From: Novosphingobium chloroacetimidivorans
Lineage (GTDB): Bacteria; Pseudomonadota; Alphaproteobacteria; Sphingomonadales; Sphingomonadaceae
Length of the DNA: 64,000 nucleotides
Direction: 5' to 3'
NCBI RefSeq assembly: GCF_014204535.1
Contig: NZ_JACHLR010000010.1
Coordinates: 62,001 to 126,000, forward strand
Part shown: one piece after another, positions 18,425-26,590 of the stretch
Numbering within the stretch: the stretch's first letter is position 1
Layout: each line of letters opens with the position of its first letter
Notes under the pieces: model-generated
The model's database searches: none
What the model was told of the DNA's origin: nothing
The model's input: the letters and a program-made list of their open reading frames with translations, nothing else
Program-made: the position numbers and the translations under genes

Positions 18425-19054
18425 TCAATGCGGCTTGACGAAATCCCATGACGACTGCCATTTCGTCGTTCGAGGTATAATGATCATCTCCGCCTTCGGA
18501 CTATTTGAAATCACATTGATAATGTAGCTCCCTCGAGTCAAACGGTAATCTATGACAAAGGTCAGTTCGCACGGAATATGGCCTGCTGGGTGATCCGGTG
18601 TGATCAGAGTATTCGGCGCCGAGTAGCTTGCCACTTCAACTGTACGTACGCCTGTCGCTGCTGCAATCCGGTAATGGCCATCGCTATAAACTGCAAGCGA
18701 CGCGAAGCCGCTGTAACGTGGGCTCCCAACAGCAACCTTCGCTTTTCCTGACTTTGTCAAAGCATCAGCGCGTCCACCCCCTTCCATCGGAAAGATGATG
18801 GAGCCCTTCTTGCCCAGCGCAAGTGGCGCAAAGCTTGATGTAGAAGGCGACTGCTTTGCAGATATCAGACTCGCAGGATCACTATATTCTCGCAGGACCT
18901 TCAGCTCCTCCGGAATGTGGCCGAAGCAATCCTTCGTACCGTACCTACCCGTACGGGGCACGTTCAAAACATCGTGGACAAATGCACTCATCACAAGCGC
19001 AGTGAGAATGCTGACGACGGCAAAGAATCCGAGCAGGTTAAGCCAACGAGACAT
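18425..19054 (-). CDS. Membrane-anchored protein of unknown function
   Basis: 209 residues from the ATG at 19054, chosen because the frame upstream runs into a copy of the dispersed repeat; an ATG at 19132 would add 26 residues. One membrane segment near the N-terminus (LLGFFAVVSILTALVMSAFV), then a periplasmic-looking domain with no recognised motif (GYSGFASLAVYSDGHYR region). No operon partner; repeat copies flank it on both sides. Family unknown. Confidence 0.6.
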   Translation of the reverse strand: MSRWLNLLGFFAVVSILTALVMSAFVHDVLNVPRTGRYGTKDCFGHIPEELKVLREYSDPASLISAKQSPSTSSFAPLALGKKGSIIFPMEGGGRADALTKSGKAKVAVGSPRYSGFASLAVYSDGHYRIAAATGVRTVEVASYSAPNTLITPDHPAGHIPCELTFVIDYRLTRGSYIINVISNSPKAEMIIIPRTTKWQSSWDFVKPH

Positions 19055-19120
19055 GCGCCATGATGAAGTTACGAGTATCTCCGGTGCAAGACACATAGCG
19101 TCCGCCTTCACATTTAGGTC

Positions 19121-19264
19121 ACGCCCATCCACAACCGTTTGCGGCTTTCTAGAAGCGGTCGGTCATCCAGGTGAACGAGCGGCCGACTTGGGAAGCGGGC
19201 AAATCATTGTGAGCGTCTAGGATTGGGTTCGGGCCGCAGCAAACCGGCCAGGCGGTTCGCGCCC
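19121..19264 (+). repeat. Dispersed intergenic repeat, long copy 2
   Basis: Long form: a 5' module CACGCCCATCCACAACCG, then TAGAAGCGGTCGGTCAT, then the common core GTGAACGAGCGGCC with TTGGGAAGCGGG, then GCGTCTAGGATTGGGTTCG. The long form is shared with 22104-22220 and 23187-23300. Confidence 0.65.
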
Positions 19265-19298
19265 ATCGGATGCGCTCAGCGCGATTAATCGCCTCAGT

Positions 19299-19775
19299 TC
19301 AAAAAACATCCCGAGGACAAGTTCGTGCGACGTTCAGCCCATCATCCCACTCGGCCTTGTAGATCACCTGTTCGTGCCTGAGCTGCCAGCAGGAGAGATC
19401 GCCCTTGTCACCTGCCACCATCGCGAGTGTCCGTCCGTAATCATCCTGCCCCACCCGCTTGATGGTAAGCTCGCCAATCATCGCCGCCCCTAGGCTGCTG
19501 GTGGACGCGTAGGGATCGCCAGGTGCACAATTCCGTCCGGATCGGCAATGACCCGGCAACTCGGGAGCATCAATGCCCAGCAAGCGAATGCGCTCGTCTC
19601 CGCAGCGTATGGTATCGCCATCAGTGACCGCGCAGCCGCCTATCGTTTCGGCGTATCGCACCACTGCGGTCTCGTTTGATGCGGATTGCTCCCAAAGGGT
19701 GAGCGCGAACGCCGCACTGCCGCCAAGTGCGGCTGCGCCAAGGAATGCCGCGCCGATCTTCGCTACGGTCTTCAT
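19299..19775 (-). CDS. Thermonuclease-like (SNase) exported protein
   Basis: 158 residues from the ATG at 19775; an upstream ATG at 19844 adds 23 basic residues. A signal or anchor (IGAAFLGAAALGGSAAFA) is followed by the SNase pattern: VTDGDTIRCGDERIRLLGIDAPE, then DDYGRTLAMV. Staphylococcal-nuclease-fold enzymes hydrolyse DNA and RNA; the D-G-D-T, R-L-x-G-I-D-A-P-E and Y-G-R elements carry the metal-binding Asp and catalytic Arg residues. It is shorter than full-length family members at the C-terminus. Probably periplasmic, scavenging or defensive nuclease. Confidence 0.75.
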   Translation of the reverse strand: MKTVAKIGAAFLGAAALGGSAAFALTLWEQSASNETAVVRYAETIGGCAVTDGDTIRCGDERIRLLGIDAPELPGHCRSGRNCAPGDPYASTSSLGAAMIGELTIKRVGQDDYGRTLAMVAGDKGDLSCWQLRHEQVIYKAEWDDGLNVARTCPRDVF

Positions 19776-19879
19776 CTTACGCTTGCGCCGATAGTGGGGC
19801 AGGCCTGCTGCGGACCAGGGGGAGGGCGGTGGTCGTCTCATCACGGTAGCTTGGCGTCTTCCTGCTTAACGGCCTACCA

Positions 19880-20245
19880 ATGCCGCATGTGCGATTTAGA
19901 CGAGAAGCAGAGTTGAGCGACCAGCATTGGACGATCCATGAGGATCACCTGATCAGCTTAATCGACGGGAAGCCTTACAGGCTGCTGGAACGCCACCTCT
20001 ATAAGCACGGCTACACTGCTGAGAGCTACAAAGAGGCATTCGGCCTCACGTCTGACTATCCGATGGTCCCAGCCGAGTTCGCCCGTCGGCGATCGATCCA
20101 AGTTCGGCAGATTGACCATAGCAATCGCTGGGATCCAATCACGAACATGCGACTGGGTGAACGACGAACTCTCGGTGTTCCATACCGTTCACGCCTTGAT
20201 GGGCCTAGGAAACCGCGAATGCCGTCCGATGTAGAGCACGACTGA
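19880..20245 (+). CDS. MucR/Ros-family regulator-like protein, zinc finger degenerate
   Basis: 121 residues. The region WTIHEDHLISLIDGKPYRLLERHLYKHGYTAESYKEAFGL, here abbreviated to its landmarks LIDGKPY, ERHLYKHG and YKEAFGL, followed by DYPMVPAEFARRRS, matches the MucR/Ros fold. In Ros the zinc is held by C-x2-C and two His; here the cysteines are absent while H-x3-H remains, so zinc binding is doubtful. MucR proteins act as xenogeneic silencers or regulators in alphaproteobacteria. Alone on its strand, followed by a hairpin at 20249. Confidence 0.7.
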   Translation: MPHVRFRREAELSDQHWTIHEDHLISLIDGKPYRLLERHLYKHGYTAESYKEAFGLTSDYPMVPAEFARRRSIQVRQIDHSNRWDPITNMRLGERRTLGVPYRSRLDGPRKPRMPSDVEHD

Positions 20246-20248
20246 GGC

Positions 20249-20265
20249 GAGCCGGTCACCGGCTC
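20249..20265 (+). terminator. Hairpin after the MucR-like gene
   Basis: GAGCCGGT-C-ACCGGCTC is a perfect 8-bp inverted repeat starting three bases after the stop codon. There is no T-run after it, so termination strength is uncertain. Confidence 0.35.
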
Positions 20266-20370
20266 AGAATGGCCGAGCAAAGCGGCCCTTCCGCTCACGC
20301 CTAGAAGGAGACGTTAAGCAGTGCATGGCAGAAGGTCGCCAACGCCGACGAGCACGGAACTTATGCTGAA

Positions 20371-20940
20371 ATGCTTAGACATGAGAGCCGCAGAAGGCGC
20401 ACCTTCGAGGAGTGGCAAAGAATCGAGGGTGAACGGTTTGCAAGGCCTCGATGGCTGTCCATTTTCCATTTTATAGTTCTCCCGTTGTTTGTTGCTCTTC
20501 TTCCAGTCGGCGTCATCAGCCTTGGCATGAGCGTAGTGTTCTTCTCACGGGGCAACATAGGCGGGGGATTTTTCATGCTATGGCTTAGTTTTTGCTTTCT
20601 TTTCATGTCCTCCGTTATGTGTTGGCAAGCATGGGTTTCTTGGAAAACCAGAAAGTCCCCACTCGCGGTCATTACAAGTGAAGGCATCTTCCTGCCTTTC
20701 AAACGACCCGAGTATGTCGCTTGGGATGAGGTGCAAGCTGTGGGTGCGTTCTACTTGAAAGGGACTGCGTTCCTCGACCTCACGCTCAATGATCCAAGGC
20801 GCACCTTTGGGCGTCGACGCGGGTGGTGGCACGGACCTTGGCGCGATCGAGTGACGTTGAGGATTGAGTCTACGTCTAACCCGCTGCTGCAAGCAGCACG
20901 CGATGCCCATAATCGATCAGTGGTGACGGTGGGCGCGTAA
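20371..20940 (+). CDS. Membrane protein with two TM segments and a PH-like tail
   Basis: 189 residues. Two hydrophobic segments at about 31-57 (FHFIVLPLFVALLPVGVISLG) and 65-90 (GGGFFMLWLSFCFLFMSSVM) are followed by a soluble part of about 95 residues (SPLAVITSEGIFLPF, VAWDEVQAVGAF) that has the look of the small PH-like domains attached to bacterial membrane proteins. No enzyme motif. Family not recognised with confidence. It stands alone between the MucR-like gene and the 311-residue protein. Confidence 0.6.
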   Translation: MLRHESRRRRTFEEWQRIEGERFARPRWLSIFHFIVLPLFVALLPVGVISLGMSVVFFSRGNIGGGFFMLWLSFCFLFMSSVMCWQAWVSWKTRKSPLAVITSEGIFLPFKRPEYVAWDEVQAVGAFYLKGTAFLDLTLNDPRRTFGRRRGWWHGPWRDRVTLRIESTSNPLLQAARDAHNRSVVTVGA

Positions 20941-21129
20941 AGTGCAGCCCGCCTCCTCATCACACCTCTGGCGGGAATGGCAGCTAGCCACCACGTTTGG
21001 TGGAAGCTGCCCGGTAGGAGCCGCCCAATGTCAGTCGTTAATCGGTCCAAGATCGTTCCTTGATAGCAGCCGCGGTGAAGCAGCATACGAACAGGCGTCC
21101 CGCGGTCGTCCTCTAGATTCGAGAGATCA

Positions 21130-22065
21130 ATGATCCAAACCATCATCGTCTCGGTAGCTCTTACTTTCGCAGGAGGCGTAGGGACGCCGGCCGCTGAAAT
21201 GGCCGCCCGCCTCGCTTGGGTACAAGAAGTTAAGTCCCTACTTCCGTTCACAAAGGTGGCGGATCGTCCCGCGGCCTTTAGAAATTATGCCGCTACGCTC
21301 GTTGATATCGGGCTGTGCGACACGGCAAAGGAACTGCTCCGAAGCCACACGAGCTTTGACGCGGAACTAGTCAGTACCGTGATGGATCACGCAACATCTC
21401 TAGGTGAAGCGCGCTGCGCAGCATCATTAGCCCAGCTGGTGCTGTCCCGGCTGACATCGTCGACATCCAGAAGTCCACTGAGGCTTGCAGAACTCCAGAT
21501 GGCGGCAGGGGCAGCGATCCAGGTTGGCGGCAATCGATCACTGGGAGCGACGGTCATAAGCAGTGCTGAAGCGAGTCTTCAGGCCGACAAATCCGCTTCA
21601 ACTCTCACGAGCGACCAGGCGAGCACGAAGACGCTTTGGATCGCGAGAGCGGGTATCTTAGATATCTACTCGGGTACGCCGTACTATGCTCCCACGCTCG
21701 CCCAATACGGACAGGAACTTGCGTCAGGTCTTTCTCGCTCGAAAACTTACCTTCCGCTTCCGATGATCCGCGGCTTCGCAATGCGATTTGGGGCAAGCGA
21801 CCGAGCAGATCTTGTCGAACTCGTTGCGAGCAAATTGTGGCCAGCTGACAGGCAGGAGATTGTCCACGCAGCCAGCTTGGCGCGCAATCCTGAGATGGGC
21901 GAAACATTAGGCAACAAGCCGAAGCCTCGATGCGGACAGAGCCTAGGCTCGCTCGCCTCCCAACCGCGCAGTTCGGAAAGGCGAGAAGGTTTCGAGAGGA
22001 TCGTGGACCTGACGGTTCAATCCGGCAGAGCAGCAGTCGCTGCTCGATGCTCCACGCCTCGCTAA
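21130..22065 (+). CDS. Exported protein of unknown function
   Basis: 311 residues. A signal peptide (IIVSVALTFAGGVGTPAAEM) is followed by an alpha-helical body rich in Ala and Leu, reminiscent of TPR-like helices (ARLAWVQEVKSLLPF, AAFRNYAATLVDIGLCDTAK, SLGEARCAASLAQLVL). The C-terminal 50 residues are low-complexity and may not be native, as they run toward a repeat copy. No partner gene. Function unknown. Confidence 0.5.
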   Translation: MIQTIIVSVALTFAGGVGTPAAEMAARLAWVQEVKSLLPFTKVADRPAAFRNYAATLVDIGLCDTAKELLRSHTSFDAELVSTVMDHATSLGEARCAASLAQLVLSRLTSSTSRSPLRLAELQMAAGAAIQVGGNRSLGATVISSAEASLQADKSASTLTSDQASTKTLWIARAGILDIYSGTPYYAPTLAQYGQELASGLSRSKTYLPLPMIRGFAMRFGASDRADLVELVASKLWPADRQEIVHAASLARNPEMGETLGNKPKPRCGQSLGSLASQPRSSERREGFERIVDLTVQSGRAAVAARCSTPR

Positions 22066-22103
22066 GGAAGGATGGGCCGGCGGAACGACCGCTTCCCATC
22101 CCG

Positions 22104-22220
22104 TCACGCCCATCCACGACCGTATCCGGTTCCCTAAGAGCAATCGGTCATTCAGGTGAACGAACGGCCGCAATTGGGAAGCGGGCAGGGCGATGTCAGC
22201 GTCCGGAGCTGGGTCAAGGC
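22104..22220 (+). repeat. Dispersed intergenic repeat, long copy 3
   Basis: TCACGCCCATCCACGACCG, then AGAGCAATCGGTCATTCAGG, then TGAACGAACGGCCGCAATTG with GGAAGCGGGCAGGG, then GCGTCCGGAGCTGGGTC. Closest to the copy at 19121. Confidence 0.65.
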
Positions 22221-22845
22221 TAAGGCACTGGAAATTAGCATGCCTGCGCCGGTCATGAAAGTGGCGCGGCGGCTGACGCCCACAATCCCGCTCAGCGGTG
22301 AGTGGACCTTGGCTTGTGACCTGCCGGTCCTTCTGCCCCCTTATCCATTCGACTTCCGTTAGCTCGATAGCTAAGATTCGGATCATGGGTAGTGTGCACA
22401 AATTTCAGCGTCCGCCGAAGAACGAGCAACAGTTTTAGGGCTATCGGCCGACCGCGCCAAGTGGAGCGAAGCGCGGGAAGTTGGCGGGTTGGCAGCTGCA
22501 GGGTTGGCAGAAGACTTCAATCGCCTGGTTGGCGCTTGTGCTCTTTGCTGTTGGAATGTGGGCAATAGGCAAGTTACTGTAGCGGCAGTTGCCGCGCGTG
22601 CCGGCTCGCAGGCATCCAGAACACACGATCTCTCCCGTTCACTGCTGATTGCATGCTGCCTCCAAACTGCTCGGCAAAGCTGCATGAACGGTAGCTTGTG
22701 GGAAGCGCGTCATCGCCGCTGAGTGGCGGCAAGTGGGTCGCCCCTGCTGCAATGCTGCCGGGCAGCTCGCGCCAAGAACTGGGCACTCGGCGCAGGGCTC
22801 AAGGCGATTAACCGGCAGCTAAGAACTGCCGTCTAATCACAACGG
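22221..22845. other. 625-bp region without a convincing gene
   Basis: Several short frames, none with a ribosome site and family features. One frame near 22510-22590 reads a hydrophobic stretch (AWLALVLFAVGMWAIGKLL) before a stop, possibly the tail of a lost membrane protein. Repeat copy 4 lies at 22684-22774. Confidence 0.45.
22684..22774 (+). repeat. Dispersed intergenic repeat, copy 4
   Basis: ATGAACGGTAGCTTGTGGGA, AAGCGCG, GGCAAGTGGGTCG, then CTGCCGGGCAGCTCGCGCC. The end matches copy 1 (GCAGCTAGCGCC). Confidence 0.6.
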
Positions 22846-23169
22846 ATGTTGACCGCTCGGCGATCTAGAAGCATTTTTTCAGCGGCCTTGAGCGCCCTCG
22901 TGACGGCTTGTGTTATCTACCTTAGCGGCGGCAGTCATGTAAACTCTGGCGCTATTTTCCTCGGGCTTATCATGGTCTGGAGCGGTTGGAACGGCCTGTT
23001 CAATCTGCTCTCATTGTGGGTTGGTCGGCAGGACGAAGCCCACTGCGCCGACTATGATGACGAAGGCGCACAGGCTGCTCGAATGATGTCGCCTCGGCTT
23101 ACCACTGTCCTTTCCGGTGTATTTTGGTTTAACAGCGGCCTTATGATGATGGTCGAATTGAATAGTTAG
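22846..23169 (+). CDS. Small membrane protein of unknown function
   Basis: 107 residues with three hydrophobic segments: about 8-28 (SIFSAALSALVTACVIYLSG), 33-60 (GAIFLGLIMVWSGWNGLFNL) and 85-105 (VLSGVFWFNSGLMMMVEL). No conserved motif known to me. It lies between repeat copies 4 and 5. The hydrophobic pattern, not codon evidence, is the main support. Confidence 0.45.
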   Translation: MLTARRSRSIFSAALSALVTACVIYLSGGSHVNSGAIFLGLIMVWSGWNGLFNLLSLWVGRQDEAHCADYDDEGAQAARMMSPRLTTVLSGVFWFNSGLMMMVELNS

Positions 23170-23186
23170 CATCGGCTCACCCCTCC

Positions 23187-23300
23187 GTCACACCCACCCA
23201 CGACGGTGTGCGGCCTCCCAGAAGCGCTCAGTCGTTCAGATGAATGGATGGCAGAAGTTCGAAGGCAGGCAGGGCTGTCTGACCGGCCGGAGCTGGGTCC
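23187..23300 (+). repeat. Dispersed intergenic repeat, long copy 5
   Basis: CACACCCACCCACGACGGTG, GCGGCCTCCCAGAAGCG, CAGTCGTTCAGATGAATGGA, GCAGAAGTTCGAAGGCAGGC and CCGGAGCTGGGTCCTGCTG. More diverged than copies 2 and 3. Confidence 0.6.
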
Positions 23301-23356
23301 TGCTGACCAGACAGGGAAGGGCAGGTGTCGCCCAACTGTGGACGCTCAACGCCGCA

Positions 23357-23788
23357 TCACAGTTCACCCGTATGAGCCGTCTGCCAACTGTCCAATATGG
23401 GTGCCCACCAATTTGGAACGGACTTGCTGAGGTCTGCAGGTTCGAAGAAGACTACGACGTCGGAGTCGCCCGGTTTGCCATGAAAACCTTGGAAGGTGCG
23501 TAATGCTTCAACAATAAGGAAGTCGCTTCCAGTTCGACCGAGCCCGGAGAATTGTCCGCGTAAGCAACGTATCAAGTAAATCGCCAGTTTATGAGCCGCT
23601 GGATTGCGCCTTATACATTCTTCCACGAAGGCAGGTTCCCAAGCCGTGCTGAAGTGGATCGCCTGTCCGTCGGCACGAGTGATCTTCCAATACTCAATAC
23701 CATCAGGGCCGCCCCCTTCGGCAAACAGTTCGTATCCTCGCTCGTGGTCGACCGTGCGTCCTGCGCTGCTATCTGCGACAAAGGCCAT
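23357..23788 (-). CDS. Protein of unknown function
   Basis: 143 residues. The sequence looks like a real globular protein (GIEYWKITRADGQAIHFSTA, NPAAHKLAIYLIRCLRGQ, SDFLIVEALRTFQGFHGKPG) but I recognise no family and see no signal peptide or membrane segment. No partner gene. Start choice uncertain; MAFVADSS at 23788 is the first ATG. Confidence 0.45.
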   Translation of the reverse strand: MAFVADSSAGRTVDHERGYELFAEGGGPDGIEYWKITRADGQAIHFSTAWEPAFVEECIRRNPAAHKLAIYLIRCLRGQFSGLGRTGSDFLIVEALRTFQGFHGKPGDSDVVVFFEPADLSKSVPNWWAPILDSWQTAHTGEL

Positions 23789-23908
23789 GAAGCCAGATTA
23801 ACGGCAAAAACGGCTGTGAGGAACCCACAGCAGACAGTCCGCTAACCACCACTTCCACGTCGTTCAGCCGGCACAATCGGGTGCCGAAAAGCGGCCATCA
23901 AGTACGAT

Positions 23909-23990
23909 TAACAAATGGCAGCTTGTGGGAAGCCGTCGAGCGCCGCTAAGCGTCCGAGAATGGGTCTCCCTGCGAAAGGGCAGCCATCAG
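23909..23990 (+). repeat. Dispersed intergenic repeat, copy 6
   Basis: TTAACAAATGGCAGCTTGTG, GGAAGCCG, GCGTCCGAGAATGGGTC, then GGGCAGCC. It fills much of the 340-bp gap between the 143-residue protein and the IclR gene; the rest of that gap shows nothing. Confidence 0.55.
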
Positions 23991-24129
23991 CTTTGATCGT
24001 AAGGACATATGCGATCGGTGCAATGTGGATGGGCTGAAGAGCGTCCACTCCTCCGGCCGTGCGGCAGCGTGGTGGCGCTTGCGCGACGATGCTAAGGCTG
24101 ATCGTTCTAGCCCATGGTCCTGGATCAAG

Positions 24130-24927
24130 ATGTTGTCAGATGCACCCAAGCCCACCAAATCCCCCACCGTGGTGAAGCGACCGGGAGAGCAGCGTAGCTT
24201 GTCGCGGTCGGCAACGCGGGCGCTGGATGTGCTGGAGCTGTTCGGAACGCGGCGCTGCCCCTTGCGTGCGGTCGAGATCGGCGCAGCGCTCGATCTCAAT
24301 CCGTCCTCCACCAATCAGATGCTCAAGACCATGATCGGTTCGGGCCACCTGGTGTTCGATGCCCGCAGGAAGACCTACCTGCCGTCAGCGCGGCTGACCA
24401 AGTTCAGCCGCTGGATCGGCGTGCTGTATGGTCCCGGTGCGGATGTCGGAGATTTGCTGGCCGAGGTCGGCCGGCGGACGAACCTCGTCGCCACGGCATC
24501 TTCGCCGAATGACTTGTTCATGCAGATCATCGATTCCGCCATTCCCGAAGGCGCCACGGCGGAACGGGGCCTGCGGATCTCGATCTTCGGCTCGGCGGTG
24601 GGTTCGGCTTACCTGTCCACGCTGGATGATGCCGACATCAAGCGGCTTATGGTACGCGCGCGCTTGGACGAGGCGCGCATGCACGCGCTGCCCAGCGAGG
24701 TTGCCGCGGTGCGCGCGCGGGGCTTCGCGCAAGGGCCAAGTGCGGACGACCGGATCTGGTCGATCGCGCTGCCGCTGCCTGCCGCAGTCTTTCAGGTGCC
24801 CACCGTGCTCGGCATCGCCGGACCGTACGAAGCGGTTCGCGAGGATGCTTCGGCTCTTGTCGAGATGGCACGCAGTGTCATTCTCGATCGGTGCGGGCGA
24901 TCATCGGAGGCCGGCGAGGAAGGATAA
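24130..24927 (+). CDS. IclR-family transcriptional regulator
   Basis: 265 residues from the ATG at 24130; a frame extends upstream to 24025 but the extra residues do not fit the family. N-terminal winged HTH (RALDVLELFGTRRCPLRAVE, ALDLNPSSTNQMLKTMI) and C-terminal effector domain (VATASSPNDLFMQIID, SIFGSAVGSAYLSTL). IclR proteins usually control nearby catabolic genes in response to a pathway metabolite. Its 3' end overlaps the convergent hydrolase by 27 bases. The likely targets are the hydrolase/SDR/monooxygenase genes and the divergent SDR pair. Confidence 0.85.
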   Translation: MLSDAPKPTKSPTVVKRPGEQRSLSRSATRALDVLELFGTRRCPLRAVEIGAALDLNPSSTNQMLKTMIGSGHLVFDARRKTYLPSARLTKFSRWIGVLYGPGADVGDLLAEVGRRTNLVATASSPNDLFMQIIDSAIPEGATAERGLRISIFGSAVGSAYLSTLDDADIKRLMVRARLDEARMHALPSEVAAVRARGFAQGPSADDRIWSIALPLPAAVFQVPTVLGIAGPYEAVREDASALVEMARSVILDRCGRSSEAGEEG

Positions 24928-25785
24928 GGTAGCGGCCAGGACCGCGGGTGAACCGGGCAGGTCCAGGCCGCGCGTCACTGCAACGTGATCCATCCCGGCA
25001 ACCTCGTGGACGGTCGCGGAGCGCGATGCGGCGGTGAGCCGTCGGTGGAAGGCCCGGGCGTCATCGAGCAGCACCTCTCCAAGCCCGACGCTGATGTAAG
25101 TGGGAGGAAACAGCGCGGGATCGCCAAGCAATGGCGAGGCCAGCGGATCGGTTGCAGGATGGCCTTGCAAGTACATCCGCGCCGCCTCGATTGCCGAAGC
25201 CTCAGAGAACAGCGAGTCTGCCTCGGCATTTGTCTGGTAGGAGGCGCTGGTGGCACCCAGATCGAGCCACGGCGAGTGCAGGACGAGGCCGGCAATCGCG
25301 AGACCGTCCTGCGCGCAGAGCTGCGCCAAGGCCGCCGCGATCGCTCCGCCCGCGGAGTCGCCGGCGAGGATGAGGGGGCCTTGCGAGGCGAGATGCCTCA
25401 CGACGCGCATACCGTCGTTCAAGGCTGCTGGGAAAGGCGCCTCCGGGGCCAGGCGATAGGCTGGGCAATAGACGGCGGCGCCTGACGCGTGCGCCAGGTC
25501 CGCGGCATAGCGGGCGCAGAATTCAGGTGCGCCTTGCCGGAAGCCGCCGCCGTGAAAGTGGACGATCGTGGGGGCGTCCGAGCTTGGTTGCCCGAACCGG
25601 ATCGTGCGAACTCGCGCAATGACCTCATCGGCTTGCCCTGCCACGCTCGGCAGGGCTCCGCCGGCGATCGCGGCGGCCAGCATGTCGCGCTTGCCCTGCA
25701 GCTCTGCTGGAGCGGATTGGCCCGGGCGTTCGGGCAGCGCATCCGGATGCGTCACGCTAGGTTCCGGCCCCAATCGTCTGGCCAT
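24901..25785 (-). CDS. Alpha/beta hydrolase, HSL-type esterase
   Basis: 294 residues. The oxyanion motif HGGGF lies at 78-82, the nucleophile elbow GDSAGG with S144, and the catalytic His in GMDHV at about 267; the acid is in GEVLLDD (237-242). These are the hormone-sensitive-lipase family landmarks. It would hydrolyse a carboxylic ester or lactone in the cytoplasm. The start overlaps the end of the SDR upstream by 29 bases, so it is the last gene of the leftward operon LLM oxygenase - SDR - hydrolase. A lactone produced by the oxygenase is a plausible but unproven substrate. Confidence 0.85.
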   Translation of the reverse strand: MARRLGPEPSVTHPDALPERPGQSAPAELQGKRDMLAAAIAGGALPSVAGQADEVIARVRTIRFGQPSSDAPTIVHFHGGGFRQGAPEFCARYAADLAHASGAAVYCPAYRLAPEAPFPAALNDGMRVVRHLASQGPLILAGDSAGGAIAAALAQLCAQDGLAIAGLVLHSPWLDLGATSASYQTNAEADSLFSEASAIEAARMYLQGHPATDPLASPLLGDPALFPPTYISVGLGEVLLDDARAFHRRLTAASRSATVHEVAGMDHVAVTRGLDLPGSPAVLAATLSFLAGLR

Positions 25786-26590
25786 GCGGCGCCGGCAGCT
25801 TGGTGCTGAACCCGCCCGCCGCGATGTATCCGCCGTCTACCGCAAGCGTCTGTCCGGTGACATAGGTCGCCATGTCGGACAGCATGAACACGACGGCGTT
25901 GGCGATCTCGTCCGTGGTGCCCCGCCGCCTCATCGGCACGTTCGCCATGCCTTGGGCTTCCCGTTCCGGGTCTCCCAGCGGAATGCGCGGGGTCACAACG
26001 CCGCCGGGCGCGACGCAGTTGGCGCGGATGCCATGGGGTGCCCACTCCTGCGCCATGGTCCGCACGAGATTGACAAGCCCCGCCTTGGCCGCCCCGTAAG
26101 AGCCGTGGTTCTGGGCGGAGCGAAGGCCATCCACCGAGGCGATCGTGACCAGCGAACCCGGTGCCCCACGCGCGATGAGGTTGCGCGCGAACTCGCGCGC
26201 CGCGATGAACACATAGCGCAAGTTGCGATTATGGTCGGCGTCCCAAATCTCGATCGTCATCTCGGCAAGCGAGCTCCACGCCGCCATGCCGATGATCGTG
26301 ACCAACCCGTCGACCGGCCCGAACTCGCGCTCCACTTGCGCAAAGGCAGCCGTCAGCGAAGCCTCGTCGGTCACGTCGGCCTGGACGGCATAGGCGCGCA
26401 CGCCGAGCTGTTCGACATCGTGCTTCACCCGCTCGGCCCGCGCGATCTCGATATCCAGAAGCGCAAGGTCGGCGCCCAGAGAGGCGAGCAGCCAGGCGGT
26501 TGCCTCGCCGATGCCCTGGCCGCCGCCGATGATGAGTATGCGCCGGCCTGCGAAGCCAAAGAGATCGCGCTCCACTGCGGTCCCGCTCAT
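25757..26590 (-). CDS. Short-chain dehydrogenase/reductase (SDR)
   Basis: 277 residues with a Rossmann motif GGGQGIGEA at about 23-31, catalytic Ser in ASVDG and the YxxxK pair in SYGAAKAG. The usual NNAG is replaced by IIGMAA, which is atypical. The C-terminal MRRRGTTDEIANAVVFMLSD to VDGGY fits the classical SDR subfamily. It overlaps the monooxygenase gene by four bases (ATGA). Probably oxidises an alcohol intermediate of the pathway; substrate unknown. Confidence 0.85.
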   Translation of the reverse strand: MSGTAVERDLFGFAGRRILIIGGGQGIGEATAWLLASLGADLALLDIEIARAERVKHDVEQLGVRAYAVQADVTDEASLTAAFAQVEREFGPVDGLVTIIGMAAWSSLAEMTIEIWDADHNRNLRYVFIAAREFARNLIARGAPGSLVTIASVDGLRSAQNHGSYGAAKAGLVNLVRTMAQEWAPHGIRANCVAPGGVVTPRIPLGDPEREAQGMANVPMRRRGTTDEIANAVVFMLSDMATYVTGQTLAVDGGYIAAGGFSTKLPAPHGQTIGAGT

